A DNA stretch of 13,540 nucleotides from Bacteroidota bacterium (GCA_023392945.1 JAEWNB010000073.1:1-13540), one strand, 5' to 3'. Shown: positions 1 through 6,814, counted from the first letter of the stretch. The notes: generated by a model not told the origin, from the sequence alone. Program-made: numbers and translations.

Positions 1-723
1 AATATTACGTTCAATGCCGTTACTTCTAGTTCTGCTAGTATTATTTGGTATCCTGCAGGTGATGAATCTCAGTGGGTTTTTGAATTTAAAGAAGCTACTT
101 CCAATACATGGACTCCTATTGTTTGTACTACTCCTACTGCAAATTTGATATCTTTGGCATCTAATACTTCTTATGAGGTTAGAATTAAAGCACTCTGCTC
201 TCCATCTAATGAAAGTGATTATAGCACAATCTATTCTTTTTCGACATTACCTGCCACCTATACTATAATCGCAACAGCCGGAGATCATGGAACGATTAAT
301 CCATCAGGAAATGTTACCGTTAACGAGGGAAGTGACCGTCTCTTCCAAATTGCTGCTAACAATGGCTTTGTTATTGAAGATGTTTTGGTAGATAATGTCA
401 GTCAGGGTGCCATTAGCTCCTATAATTTTGTAAATGTAACGGATAATCACACTATTTCTGTTTCTTTTGCTTTAGGAATTGAGGAAAATGAAGCAAATTC
501 TATTCTGATTTATCCTAACCCGGCAGGCAAAGTACTCAATGTTACTCTTACCGAACGTTTTAAAAGTCTCGAAATTTCGAATATCCTTGGACAAGTTCTC
601 TTAGAAAAAACTGTTACCGATTTAAATATGGTAATCAATATTTCCGCCTTGAATTCGGGTGTCTATTTCATTCGACTGAAGGGCGAAAACAGCTCTGTTA
701 CCAAGAAATTTATCAAAGAATAA
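1..723 (+). CDS. C-terminal part of a T9SS-secreted protein with a fibronectin-III domain (5' end outside window)
   Basis: The frame is open from base 1, so the gene starts upstream; the first ATG (145) lies inside a domain and is not a real start. Counting base 1 as codon 1, residues about 1-84 look like a fibronectin type III domain (NTSYEVRIKALC, then a Ser-rich end strand). Residues about 87-156 resemble the bacterial beta-repeat of the Flg_new/InlB-like type (GDHGTINPSG, GFVIEDVLVDN, HTISVSF). Residues about 169-240 are a type A T9SS sorting domain, with IYPNPA, ISNILGQVL, LNSGVYFIRL and a basic KKFIKE end. In this family the sorting domain takes the protein through the outer membrane by the type IX system, after which it is usually cleaved and anchored to the surface. 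No catalytic domain is visible in this fragment, so it could be an adhesin or the tail of a secreted enzyme. The family call is firm; the function is unknown. Confidence 0.9.
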   Translation, partial: NITFNAVTSSSASIIWYPAGDESQWVFEFKEATSNTWTPIVCTTPTANLISLASNTSYEVRIKALCSPSNESDYSTIYSFSTLPATYTIIATAGDHGTINPSGNVTVNEGSDRLFQIAANNGFVIEDVLVDNVSQGAISSYNFVNVTDNHTISVSFALGIEENEANSILIYPNPAGKVLNVTLTERFKSLEISNILGQVLLEKTVTDLNMVINISALNSGVYFIRLKGENSSVTKKFIKE

Positions 724-750
724 TCTGATAAAAATCTGATACATTTGGAT

Positions 751-783
751 AAGGACAACTTTTAAAAGTTGTCCTTATTTTTA
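751..783 (+). terminator. Rho-independent terminator after the T9SS protein gene
   Basis: Bases 751-776 are a perfect 26-base palindrome (AAGGACAACTTTT and its reverse complement), followed by ATTTTT. It sits 27 bases after the stop codon of the secreted protein gene. The symmetric A-rich and T-rich flanks could let it work in both directions, but no gene converges here. Confidence 0.85.
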
Positions 784-844
784 TGGTTTCGGATCGTTTG
801 TTTAAATGGAATATTTAATCAAAAGTTAGTATCTAATTTTTTTT

Positions 845-852
845 TACTTTTG
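845..852 (+). promoter_or_regulatory. Bacteroidota -7 element for the methyltransferase/glycosyltransferase operon
   Basis: TACTTTTG matches the Bacteroidota sigma-ABfr -7 consensus TAnnTTTG exactly and is followed by CACC. No clear TTTG element is visible at the -33 position. Transcription would start near 859, leaving a leader of about 60 bases before the ATG at 920. Confidence 0.5.
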
Positions 853-919
853 CACCTTAAGAAAGAATAAAATAATCTGAAATATTTGAATTATTAGTCT
901 TTATTAGTAAAAAAAATGG

Positions 920-1702
920 ATGGACATTAAAGAATTCCTAGTTTGTGAAAATACTGTTTTGAATAATAATCACCCTTGGGAATATGCCCGTTGTGAAGTT
1001 ATTTTTGATATTCTGAAGAATTACCAGAATAAGGATTGTCCTAATAAAGTCGTAATAGATATAGGTTGTGGAGATGTTTTTTTTCTCAATCAGTTTTGTC
1101 AAAGATATACAAATTATACTCCCATTGCTGTTGACATAGCTTTTGATGATAAAATAATGGCTGAATTATCAAATAAATACAAATCTCTTAATGCTATTTT
1201 TTATAATGATATTGAGGAAGTAAAAATTGATAATAAAGCATCTGTTGTTTTTCTGATGGATATAATGGAACATATTGAAAATGATGTAGATTTTTTATCC
1301 AAATTATCTCAAAAACCTTTTATTGATAATGAAACAATATTTGTTATTACAGTTCCTGCATTCAATTTTCTTTATTGCTCTCATGACAAATGGTTAGGGC
1401 ATTTTCGTAGATATTCCCATAGATTATTAAAGAATACTATTTCCAAATCCGGAATGTCTTATATTTCAGGTGGCTATTTCTTTTTTTCATTGCTTTTGCC
1501 AAGGATTATACAAAAGCTATTTGATTCTTTTTATAAGAATGAAGAAAACAAAGTTACTGGGGTTGCGAATTGGAAAGGATCTAAGATATTTTCTTTTCTA
1601 TACAAGAATCTGCTTTTATTTGATTATTATTTTTTTAAATTTTTTGGGTTATTAGGAATTAACGTTCCTGGCCTTTCAACTTATTCTATATGCAAACGAT
1701 AA
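920..1702 (+). CDS. Class I SAM-dependent methyltransferase
   Basis: This 260-residue protein has a Rossmann methyltransferase core. The SAM-binding glycine motif is VVIDIGCGD (residues 44-52), an acidic strand end is VDIAFDD (71-77), and a motif IV/post-motif region reads VVFLMDIMEHIEND (109-122). It is followed by VPAFNFLYCSHDKWLGHFRR (145-164), a segment typical of methyltransferases that sit beside GT2 genes. The C-terminal 80 residues are hydrophobic and aromatic, suggesting contact with the membrane or a lipid-linked substrate. The ATG at 920 is chosen because an ATG four bases upstream (916) runs into a stop after four codons. Its stop overlaps the next gene by 13 bases, which implies translational coupling. 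The substrate cannot be told from sequence. The gene is clearly AT-rich. Confidence 0.88.
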   Translation: MDIKEFLVCENTVLNNNHPWEYARCEVIFDILKNYQNKDCPNKVVIDIGCGDVFFLNQFCQRYTNYTPIAVDIAFDDKIMAELSNKYKSLNAIFYNDIEEVKIDNKASVVFLMDIMEHIENDVDFLSKLSQKPFIDNETIFVITVPAFNFLYCSHDKWLGHFRRYSHRLLKNTISKSGMSYISGGYFFFSLLLPRIIQKLFDSFYKNEENKVTGVANWKGSKIFSFLYKNLLLFDYYFFKFFGLLGINVPGLSTYSICKR

Positions 1703-2424
1703 TTGTAATTCCATGCTATAATGAAGCTGAAAGATTGTCAATACAATCTTTTATTGATTTTGTTGTATCAAATCCTTCAATTTCCTTTCTTTTTGTAAAT
1801 GATGGAAGTTCTGACAACACTTTTGAAATATTGGATGGTATTGTGAAAAATAATTCTAACTTGTATTTATTGAATCTTGAACATAATAGTGGCAAAGCAG
1901 AAGCTGTAAGAAAAGGAATGATATTTGGGGTTGAAAAATTTAATCCTAAAATGATTGGTTTTTGGGATGCAGATCTGGCAACCCCATTGAATGAAATTAT
2001 TAATTTTATCAAAATTATGGATGTGCATGATTTTGATGTTGTTACAGGTCTTCGTTTAATGCGTTTGGGAGCACGCGTAAGGAGAAGTACAAAACGACAT
2101 TATTTAGGAAGGGTTTTTGCAACTGTTGCATCTAACATTCTTCGATTACCTGTTTATGATACACAATGTGGTGCTAAATTATATAAAGCAACTATAGTAC
2201 CGATTTTGTTTGAAGAAAAATTTATTACTCGATGGCTTTTTGATGTGGAGATTTTAGCCCGATATCTTTGCCATTTTGGTTATAAAGAAGCAAAAGAAAA
2301 TATTTATGAATATCCTCTTTATCAATGGATGGATGTTGGACAAACACGGTTAAAAAAATCGGATTTTTTTAAAGCTCCAGTGGAACTTCTTAAGATTAAA
2401 AGAAAGTATTTAAATAAAAAGTAA
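1690..2424 (+). CDS. GT2 family glycosyltransferase, polyprenyl/dolichyl-phosphate sugar synthase-like
   Basis: This 244-residue GT-A fold enzyme shows the family motifs in order: IIVIPCYNEAERL (4-16), FLFVNDGSSDNT (33-44), GKAEAVRKGM (68-77), the metal-binding DxD-type motif FWDADLATP (91-99), and YDTQCGAKLYK (156-166). These match the dolichyl-phosphate beta-glucosyl/mannosyltransferase branch, which moves a sugar from a nucleotide donor to a polyprenyl phosphate on the cytoplasmic face of the membrane. There is no C-terminal pair of membrane helices, unlike GtrB/ArnC-type members. The start lies inside the methyltransferase gene (13-base overlap), and the GT-C gene follows after 26 bases. 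I infer that the product, a lipid-phosphate sugar, is a donor for a GT-C enzyme such as the neighbouring one. Which sugar is used is not determined. Confidence 0.88.
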   Translation: MQTIIVIPCYNEAERLSIQSFIDFVVSNPSISFLFVNDGSSDNTFEILDGIVKNNSNLYLLNLEHNSGKAEAVRKGMIFGVEKFNPKMIGFWDADLATPLNEIINFIKIMDVHDFDVVTGLRLMRLGARVRRSTKRHYLGRVFATVASNILRLPVYDTQCGAKLYKATIVPILFEEKFITRWLFDVEILARYLCHFGYKEAKENIYEYPLYQWMDVGQTRLKKSDFFKAPVELLKIKRKYLNKK

Positions 2425-2450
2425 CGTATAATTTTTTTAGCAATATTGAA

Positions 2451-3674
2451 ATGAAACAATTTATTGAAAAAAACAAAAAGAATGTATGGTTTTGGATGTT
2501 CGCTATTATTGCCATTGCTCTCTTTTTTACTATTCCTCTTCTAAGTCTTAATTCCGGTAATACAGGGGATGAGGATTCTTTCCAAATCCCTCAAGGGGAA
2601 AATGTATTGAATTATTATAGAACAGGTGGAGAAGATACTACTTGTTTGAGTTTTGAAAATTTAAAATACTATGGTTCATCTTTTGATGTTCTTACAGGCT
2701 TTTTTAATGATCTTTTTCATATTGATAATATTAATATTTCCAGACATATTTTTAATTCATTATTTGGCTGGTTGACAATTTTGTTTGTTGGACTAATTGG
2801 CTATTTTATTGGGGGATGGCGTGCTGGAGTGTTCTCTATGTTACTACTTTTTCTTTCTCCGAGATTTCTTGGACACTCTTTCAATAATCCTAAAGATATT
2901 CCCTTTGCGGCGGCAATAACTGGAGCTATCTATTTTATGTTGATTTTCTTTAAACAGTTTCCTAAAGTTAAATGGTGGACTTTCTTGTTTTTGATAATTT
3001 CGATAGCTTTTTCTATTAGTATTCGTGTCGGGGGGCTTATTTTATTTGGATATTTTGGACTTTTCGGATTACTTTTTTTGATCAAAATTGCTCGCGATAA
3101 AAAGAAAGAATTATTATTAAGTCAAAAAAATTCAAAATATAAAAGTGCAATTAAATTAAAAGATTTTCTGCCTTCAAAAATTATATTTCAATTGTTGATA
3201 TATGGTTTAATTGTTTGTTTGATTGGATATTTTGCAGGATTAATTTTATGGCCCTTTGCTCTTAAAAGTCCTATTAATAATACTTTAGAAGCTTTTGATG
3301 CAATGTCAAAATTTGCAATTTCCCTTCGTCAACTTTTTGAAGGCTCTATGCAATGGTCGGATGTGTTGCCATGGTATTATACTCCCAAATATATATTGAT
3401 GACTATTCCTGTCGCCGTTATTATCGGAATGGTCGTTTATCCGTTTATCGGCGGGTGGAGGAAAGAAAACAGATTTACGACTTTCATGATTTATTTTGCA
3501 TTTATTTTCCCGATTTTTTGGATTGTCTATTCCAATGCCAATGTTTACGGTGGTTGGCGACATGCGATATTCGCCTATCCTCCTATGGTAGTGGCAGCAG
3601 GACTTGGCTTTAATGCCTTGATCGAATGGGCGGAAAAGAAATGGGGAAAAGTGAGTAATCCTCAAAAACCATAA
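2451..3674 (+). CDS. N-terminal part of a GT-C/GT39-like membrane glycosyltransferase, truncated by an insertion
   Basis: This polytopic membrane protein of 407 residues has about ten hydrophobic segments (roughly 13-33, 103-121, 126-140, 152-168, 175-212 as two, 246-270, 314-334, 343-362 and 375-391). The loop after the first helix has an acidic cluster, TGDEDSFQ (38-45), as expected for the catalytic loop of GT-C enzymes that use lipid-phosphate sugar donors. NNPKDIP (145-151) and NVYGGWRHAIFAYPP (364-378) are further recognisable segments. The protein stops at a cytoplasmic-looking basic tail without the final helix and periplasmic domain that follow in such proteins; these are found at 4905-5954. 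The last genuine codon is probably Ser402 (3654-3656); residues 403-407 would then come from inserted DNA. G+C rises inside the gene near base 3300. Whether this half is functional on its own is unknown. Confidence 0.82.
   Translation: MKQFIEKNKKNVWFWMFAIIAIALFFTIPLLSLNSGNTGDEDSFQIPQGENVLNYYRTGGEDTTCLSFENLKYYGSSFDVLTGFFNDLFHIDNINISRHIFNSLFGWLTILFVGLIGYFIGGWRAGVFSMLLLFLSPRFLGHSFNNPKDIPFAAAITGAIYFMLIFFKQFPKVKWWTFLFLIISIAFSISIRVGGLILFGYFGLFGLLFLIKIARDKKKELLLSQKNSKYKSAIKLKDFLPSKIIFQLLIYGLIVCLIGYFAGLILWPFALKSPINNTLEAFDAMSKFAISLRQLFEGSMQWSDVLPWYYTPKYILMTIPVAVIIGMVVYPFIGGWRKENRFTTFMIYFAFIFPIFWIVYSNANVYGGWRHAIFAYPPMVVAAGLGFNALIEWAEKKWGKVSNPQKP
3652..3658 (+). repeat. Left copy of the 7-bp direct repeat TGAGTAA
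   Basis: TGAGTAA at the end of the N-terminal glycosyltransferase part recurs at 4906-4912. Both copies sit in the same reading frame (xTG AGT AAx), 1254 bases apart (418 codons). The repeat is consistent with a target-site duplication, or with a short-homology junction at which the ATPase segment entered. Confidence 0.6.
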
Positions 3675-3676
3675 AA

Positions 3677-3723
3677 TTCAAGGAATATAATCCTTAAAAA
3701 ATACAAAATTTGAGGATTATAAT
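3677..3723 (+). promoter_or_regulatory. Paired 15-bp repeats forming a possible operator at the ATPase promoter
   Basis: TTCAAGGAATATAAT (3677-3691) and TTTGAGGATTATAAT (3709-3723) agree at 12 of 15 positions and start 32 bases apart, about three helical turns. The same segment holds a 9-bp inverted repeat: TATAATCCT (3686-3694) and AGGATTATA (3713-3721). The right copy covers the -33 position of the ATPase promoter. A regulator binding here would probably affect transcription; a hairpin in read-through mRNA is the alternative. Confidence 0.4.
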
Positions 3724-3738
3724 AATTTACTATCTTTG
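3709..3738 (+). promoter_or_regulatory. Bacteroidota-type promoter of the ATPase/DUF4143 gene
   Basis: TTTG (3709-3712) and TATCTTTG (3731-3738), 18 bases apart, match the Bacteroidota pattern TTTG-N19-21-TAnnTTTG closely. Transcription would start near 3745, just before the ATG at 3751, so the leader would be only a few bases. The promoter lies within the inserted segment. With no terminator before 4905, it could also drive the stranded C-terminal glycosyltransferase half. Confidence 0.6.
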
Positions 3739-3750
3739 TCAAAAAAAATC

Positions 3751-4884
3751 ATGATAAAACGAACGCTTCAACAAACAGTCTCGGATAAGCTTTTTAAAGG
3801 AAAAGCTATTGTCATTTTCGGAGCAAGACAAGTTGGCAAGTCATCCCTTCTTAAAGAGATGTTTGGAGATCGCAAAGATGTAATTTGGCTCGATGGAGAT
3901 CTTGTTGAAAATCAGGTTCTTTTCGATAACTTAACTGTTGCCGGAGCAAAAACTGTTATCGGCAATGCAAAGATTGTCATCATTGATGAGGCACAAAGTA
4001 TTCTTAATATCGGAACGAAACTCAAATTGTTTACTGATCACTTTCCTGAAATCCAACTTATTGCTACCGGTAGTTCTTCATTCGATCTGGCTAACAAAAT
4101 CAATGAACCTCTGACAGGAAGAAAATGGGAGTATATGCTTTTTCCTCTCTCTTTCGAGGAGATGGTTCAACATCATAGCCTGCTTGAAGAACACAAACAG
4201 CTGAACCAAAGGCTCATTTTTGGCTATTATCCCGATGTGGTCTGTCATTCTGATAAATCGATAGATTTACTAAAACAACTTGCAACCAGCTATTTATACA
4301 AAGATGTCTTGCAATGGGAAAGATTGAAAAAAAGTGATAAACTTATGAAATTGCTTCAAGCGTTGGCATTTCAAGTTGGTTCACAAGTCTCTTATTCTGA
4401 ATTAGGTCAAATTTGCGGTTTGGATAACAAAACTGTTGAAAAATATATTACGCTTTTGGAACAGGCATACGTTATTTTTAGATTGCCCTCTTTTAGCCGG
4501 AATCTGCGTAAAGAATTGAAATTTAGTAAGAAAATTTATTTCTATGACAATGGTATCAGAAATACGCTGATTTCGAATTTTAATGCTGTCGAATTTCGTC
4601 AGGATATCGGTATCCTTTGGGAGAATTTTATTGTTGCCGAACGTATGAAACGAAACATTTATGCCGGGTTTTATGCACAAACCTATTTCTGGAGAACTCA
4701 GGATCAGAAAGAAATCGATTATTTGGAAGAAAATAATGGAAAACTTTTTGCTTATGAATTTAAGTGGAGTTCCAGAAAAAAAACTAAAATTCCGACTTCT
4801 TTTGCTGAAACTTATCCTGAAGCGCAATTTCAATGTATAACCCCTGATAATTATTGGGATTTTTTAATGATAGGTCATAAATAA
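3751..4884 (+). CDS. AAA-family ATPase with C-terminal DUF4143 domain
   Basis: This protein has 377 residues, of usual length for the family. The Walker A motif is GARQVGKSS (24-32), Walker B is KIVIIDEAQS (74-83), and a sensor-like strand is LIATGSSSFDL (103-112). LTGRKWEYMLFPLSFEEM (121-138) and a helical middle region with a winged-helix look (about 205-245) follow. The DUF4143 end contains YFYDNGIRN (263-271) and QKEIDYLE followed by LFAYEFKWS (319-326 and 332-340), an ExD...ExK arrangement like PD-(D/E)XK nucleases. The ATG at 3751 is preferred to an in-frame TTG at 3736 because the TTG lies inside the promoter's -7 element. Such ATPases are often present in many copies in Bacteroidota; their role is unknown, with proposals ranging from DNA metabolism to toxin-antitoxin-like functions. 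Here the gene interrupts a glycosyltransferase gene. Domain call firm, function not known. Confidence 0.88.
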   Translation: MIKRTLQQTVSDKLFKGKAIVIFGARQVGKSSLLKEMFGDRKDVIWLDGDLVENQVLFDNLTVAGAKTVIGNAKIVIIDEAQSILNIGTKLKLFTDHFPEIQLIATGSSSFDLANKINEPLTGRKWEYMLFPLSFEEMVQHHSLLEEHKQLNQRLIFGYYPDVVCHSDKSIDLLKQLATSYLYKDVLQWERLKKSDKLMKLLQALAFQVGSQVSYSELGQICGLDNKTVEKYITLLEQAYVIFRLPSFSRNLRKELKFSKKIYFYDNGIRNTLISNFNAVEFRQDIGILWENFIVAERMKRNIYAGFYAQTYFWRTQDQKEIDYLEENNGKLFAYEFKWSSRKKTKIPTSFAETYPEAQFQCITPDNYWDFLMIGHK

Positions 4885-4904
4885 TAAACATTAAGAATTA
4901 AGAT

Positions 4905-5954
4905 ATGAGTAAAAGAATCATTTTGATAAATTGTATTGCCATGGCGATTTTTTTATTGCTTCTATGGAATCCTATTCGCCATATTATCCGCAATCACCCG
5001 TATGAGTATGTCTATTTCAACGAATTGGCGGGCGGGATAAATAAGGCTTATGGTAATTACGAATTAGACTACTACTACCACTCCACTCGTGAAGCTTCTG
5101 AATGGATTTTGGTAAATGCAAAAAAAAGCGGATTGGAGACCGGAAAGAAAATAAAAGTAGCTACTTGGCATGCTGCTTCGGTCGGCTACTTCTTCCGTAA
5201 AGATACCGCCGACTTTCAAGTAACTTTCTCCCGCTGGTATGAACGTGGAAATAACGATTGGGATTATGCTATTTTTACTATTACGGGAATTATGCCGGAA
5301 CAAATTAAAGGGAAACATTTTCCTCCGGCTAATACCGTTCATACTATTGATGTTGACGGGAAACCGATCTGTATTATTCTGAAACGTACCGATAAGTCGG
5401 ACTTTGAAGGGTTCAAGTTGAAAGAAGCGAAAAAAATCGCAGAAGCAGTTCCTTACTTTAAGAAAGCTTTGAAAGTTGACCCTTATAACGAAGCAGCCCT
5501 GATGAATTTGATTGAATGTTATTTTCAACTCGGATTTCCGGATAGTGCCAAAACACTTATCGATCATTCATTGGCTTTCCTTCCATCCTATGAGCCGGCA
5601 AACTATTTTAATGCACATTATTATATTTCAAAGGGGAATCCGGATGAAGCCATAAAATGTTGCAAGAAAATAATGAAGGACAATTTTAAATTTTCGGCCG
5701 CTTACTATCTGGCTTGCAATATTTATGTTTCTCAAAGGGACTTAAATTCAGCTGAAAAGATGCTCGGGAAACTAATCGATATTGATCAGATTGATAATCA
5801 GGGAGTCCAAATGCTGATTCAAATTTATATGTCTCAGGGTTTAAACGAACAAGGTGCCTATAAAAAGTTATACAAGAAAATGGCTAAAAGTCTTGAAAAA
5901 AGAGGAAAAGAAAAAGAGGCAGAAGAATTTTGGGATATGTATCATAAGTTGTAG
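4905..5954 (+). CDS. C-terminal part of the split GT-C glycosyltransferase: last membrane helix, periplasmic domain and TPR-like repeats
   Basis: This is a 349-residue open frame. A basic start (MSKR) is followed by one membrane helix (about 5-22), so the rest should face the periplasm. NHPYEYVYFNELAGG (30-44) resembles the HPY-x-x-xYFN-x-xxGG segment that follows the last helix in GT39/PMT-like proteins, and it continues YELDYYYHSTREA (53-65). Two or three TPR-like helical repeats occupy about 172-345 (AVPYFKKALKVDPYNEAAL, SAEKMLGKLIDID). The ATG at 4905 is created by the last inserted base plus the TG of the TGAGTAA repeat; the ancestral frame probably ran straight through from 3656 to 4911. 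G+C is about 40%, like the end of the N-terminal half. The frame has no stops or shifts, so it either decayed too recently to show or is still made as a separate chain. Confidence 0.8.
   Translation: MSKRIILINCIAMAIFLLLLWNPIRHIIRNHPYEYVYFNELAGGINKAYGNYELDYYYHSTREASEWILVNAKKSGLETGKKIKVATWHAASVGYFFRKDTADFQVTFSRWYERGNNDWDYAIFTITGIMPEQIKGKHFPPANTVHTIDVDGKPICIILKRTDKSDFEGFKLKEAKKIAEAVPYFKKALKVDPYNEAALMNLIECYFQLGFPDSAKTLIDHSLAFLPSYEPANYFNAHYYISKGNPDEAIKCCKKIMKDNFKFSAAYYLACNIYVSQRDLNSAEKMLGKLIDIDQIDNQGVQMLIQIYMSQGLNEQGAYKKLYKKMAKSLEKRGKEKEAEEFWDMYHKL
4906..4912 (+). repeat. Right copy of the 7-bp direct repeat TGAGTAA
   Basis: This is the second copy of the repeat at 3652-3658, overlapping the start codon of the C-terminal glycosyltransferase fragment. 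It is in the same codon phase as the left copy. Confidence 0.6.
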
Positions 5955-5969
5955 AGAAAAGAGTTTCTC
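5954..5969. terminator. Small hairpin between convergent genes
   Basis: GAGAAA-AGAG-TTTCTC forms a 6-bp stem with a 4-base loop within the 19-base gap between the glycosyltransferase fragment and the oppositely oriented peptidase gene. It lacks a long T tract on either side, so it is at best a weak bidirectional terminator. Confidence 0.35.
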
Positions 5970-5973
5970 CCCT

Positions 5974-6645
5974 TTAAATTAGCATATTTATAATTATTCT
6001 ATAGGCAACAAAGCCGGAAAAAGCTACAAATAAAATCCCCCAAAAGAAAGCGGGTAGGTGAGTTATCTGTTTAAGATTGGTGGCATCACCGGCCTTTTGC
6101 GGCTGAAAGATAGAGAGATATAACAACTCTAATGACGAATATAGAGATTCTGTCAAGATGCAGGCTGCATAAAACAAGGCGGCAATATGAATATATTGTT
6201 CATTATGGTAATATACTAACCAGAAATTAATTCCACTGAAGAGTAACACCCAAATTACGCCATAAAGATTGCGAATCCAGAAAATCATCATGATGATAAA
6301 GAGAAGGGAAAGCCCGATAATAAGATGTTTTTCATAGTTTATAGATATAAGATAAAAGCAAAAATAGGCAATGGTTGCTGCAAACGGATATCCTGCAATG
6401 GCAACCAAAAAGGACCCAAACTTGCTTTGGCATTGAGTAGTAGTGGTGCCCGAACTGTCTTTCAATAATTCTATGCGGTGCACTTTGCCCTGTAAAATCA
6501 ACGCAATAATGGCATGCCCAAATTCGTGCAATGCCGTGTTTATGATATTGAAAAATTTACCAATCACCGGGATTCTGGGTAGAATAAATGCCAGTAAAAA
6601 AAAATAATATATAAGTGGAATATTGAATAAAGCCGGTGTGTTCAT
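5974..6645 (-). CDS. M50-type (M50B-like) integral membrane zinc metallopeptidase
   Basis: This is a 223-residue membrane protein with hydrophobic segments at about 10-28, 35-51, 77-100, 107-141, 152-180 and 200-220. The zinc-binding HExxH motif is HEFGH (40-44), placed in a membrane helix as in site-2-protease relatives. A conserved-looking IRNLYG (124-129) and the C-terminal DATNLKQITHLPAFFW (187-202) match M50B-like proteins, where an Asp near the C-terminal part often helps bind zinc. These enzymes cut substrates within or near the membrane; the substrate is unknown here. The ATG at 6645 is chosen over one 90 bases upstream (6735) because the likely promoter (6689-6696, minus strand) lies between them, and because the extra N-terminus looks non-native. 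The gene is transcribed away from the decarboxylase operon. Confidence 0.8.
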   Translation of the reverse strand: MNTPALFNIPLIYYFFLLAFILPRIPVIGKFFNIINTALHEFGHAIIALILQGKVHRIELLKDSSGTTTTQCQSKFGSFLVAIAGYPFAATIAYFCFYLISINYEKHLIIGLSLLFIIMMIFWIRNLYGVIWVLLFSGINFWLVYYHNEQYIHIAALFYAACILTESLYSSLELLYLSIFQPQKAGDATNLKQITHLPAFFWGILFVAFSGFVAYRIIINMLI

Positions 6646-6688
6646 ACTTTTTAACCTCTGGTGTTGAAGAAATCTTTCAAAAAGAATG

Positions 6689-6696
6689 CAAATATA
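6689..6696 (-). promoter_or_regulatory. -7 element of the M50 peptidase promoter
   Basis: On the minus strand this reads TATATTTG, an exact TAnnTTTG match, giving a start near 6682 and a leader of about 37 bases to the ATG at 6645. No clear -33 TTTG is present. Confidence 0.45.
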
Positions 6697-6747
6697 GAAC
6701 TTTTTAACTCTAAATTCCCGATGGCTAGTTATCAATAATAATTTTTA

Positions 6748-6755
6748 TATATTTG
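6748..6755 (+). promoter_or_regulatory. -7 element of the methylmalonyl-CoA decarboxylase operon promoter
   Basis: TATATTTG matches TAnnTTTG and is followed by CACC, as at the 845-852 promoter. Transcription would start near 6762, about 53 bases before the GTG start at 6815. With the minus-strand element at 6689-6696 it forms a divergent promoter region of about 60 bases. The -33 region is weak. Confidence 0.5.
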
Positions 6756-6814
6756 CACCATCAAAATTAACGGGTGTTTTATTGATTTAAATTACTAAAT
6801 AATAGATAGATACT

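Larger units (their letters stand above)
3659..4905 (+). mobile_element. Putative inserted cassette carrying an AAA ATPase/DUF4143 gene
   Basis: This 1247-base segment lies between the two TGAGTAA copies and interrupts one glycosyltransferase gene. It contains a promoter, paired repeats and a single ATPase gene. Removing it together with one repeat copy gives an in-frame junction reading GKVSKRIILINC and a 749-residue protein. I compared the two ends by eye and found no terminal inverted repeats. There is no transposase, so this is not a recognised insertion sequence. Mobility is an inference from the footprint. Confidence 0.5.

Noticed and set aside
891..908. Tandem TTATTAGT copies just before the methyltransferase gene.
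   Set aside because: Only two 8-base copies in very AT-rich leader sequence; likely chance.
4402..4833. A 143-codon minus-strand frame inside the ATPase gene.
   Set aside because: It is the shadow of the DUF4143 region and its Phe/Ser/Lys-rich translation shows no recognisable domain.
3659..4905. A classic insertion sequence around the ATPase.
   Set aside because: There is no transposase, and the two ends show no inverted repeat when compared by eye. Only the 7-bp direct repeat supports mobility.
3736..4931. The extended ATPase N-terminus from a TTG start (MSKKIMIK) resembles the start of the C-terminal glycosyltransferase fragment (MSKRIILI), suggesting a longer duplicated end.
   Set aside because: The TTG lies in the promoter, so that segment is probably untranslated. 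The DNA match needs a 3-base gap in A-rich sequence, and the TGAGTAA pair explains the junction better.
5064..5567. A 167-codon open frame on the minus strand inside the C-terminal glycosyltransferase fragment.
   Set aside because: It is antisense to a frame with a clear membrane helix, family motif and TPR-like repeats. Its own translation shows no domain pattern and no start signal.
6646..6735. A longer N-terminus for the M50 peptidase starting at 6735.
   Set aside because: The TATATTTG promoter element on the minus strand lies inside it, and the added residues are polar and basic, unlike a membrane-protein start.
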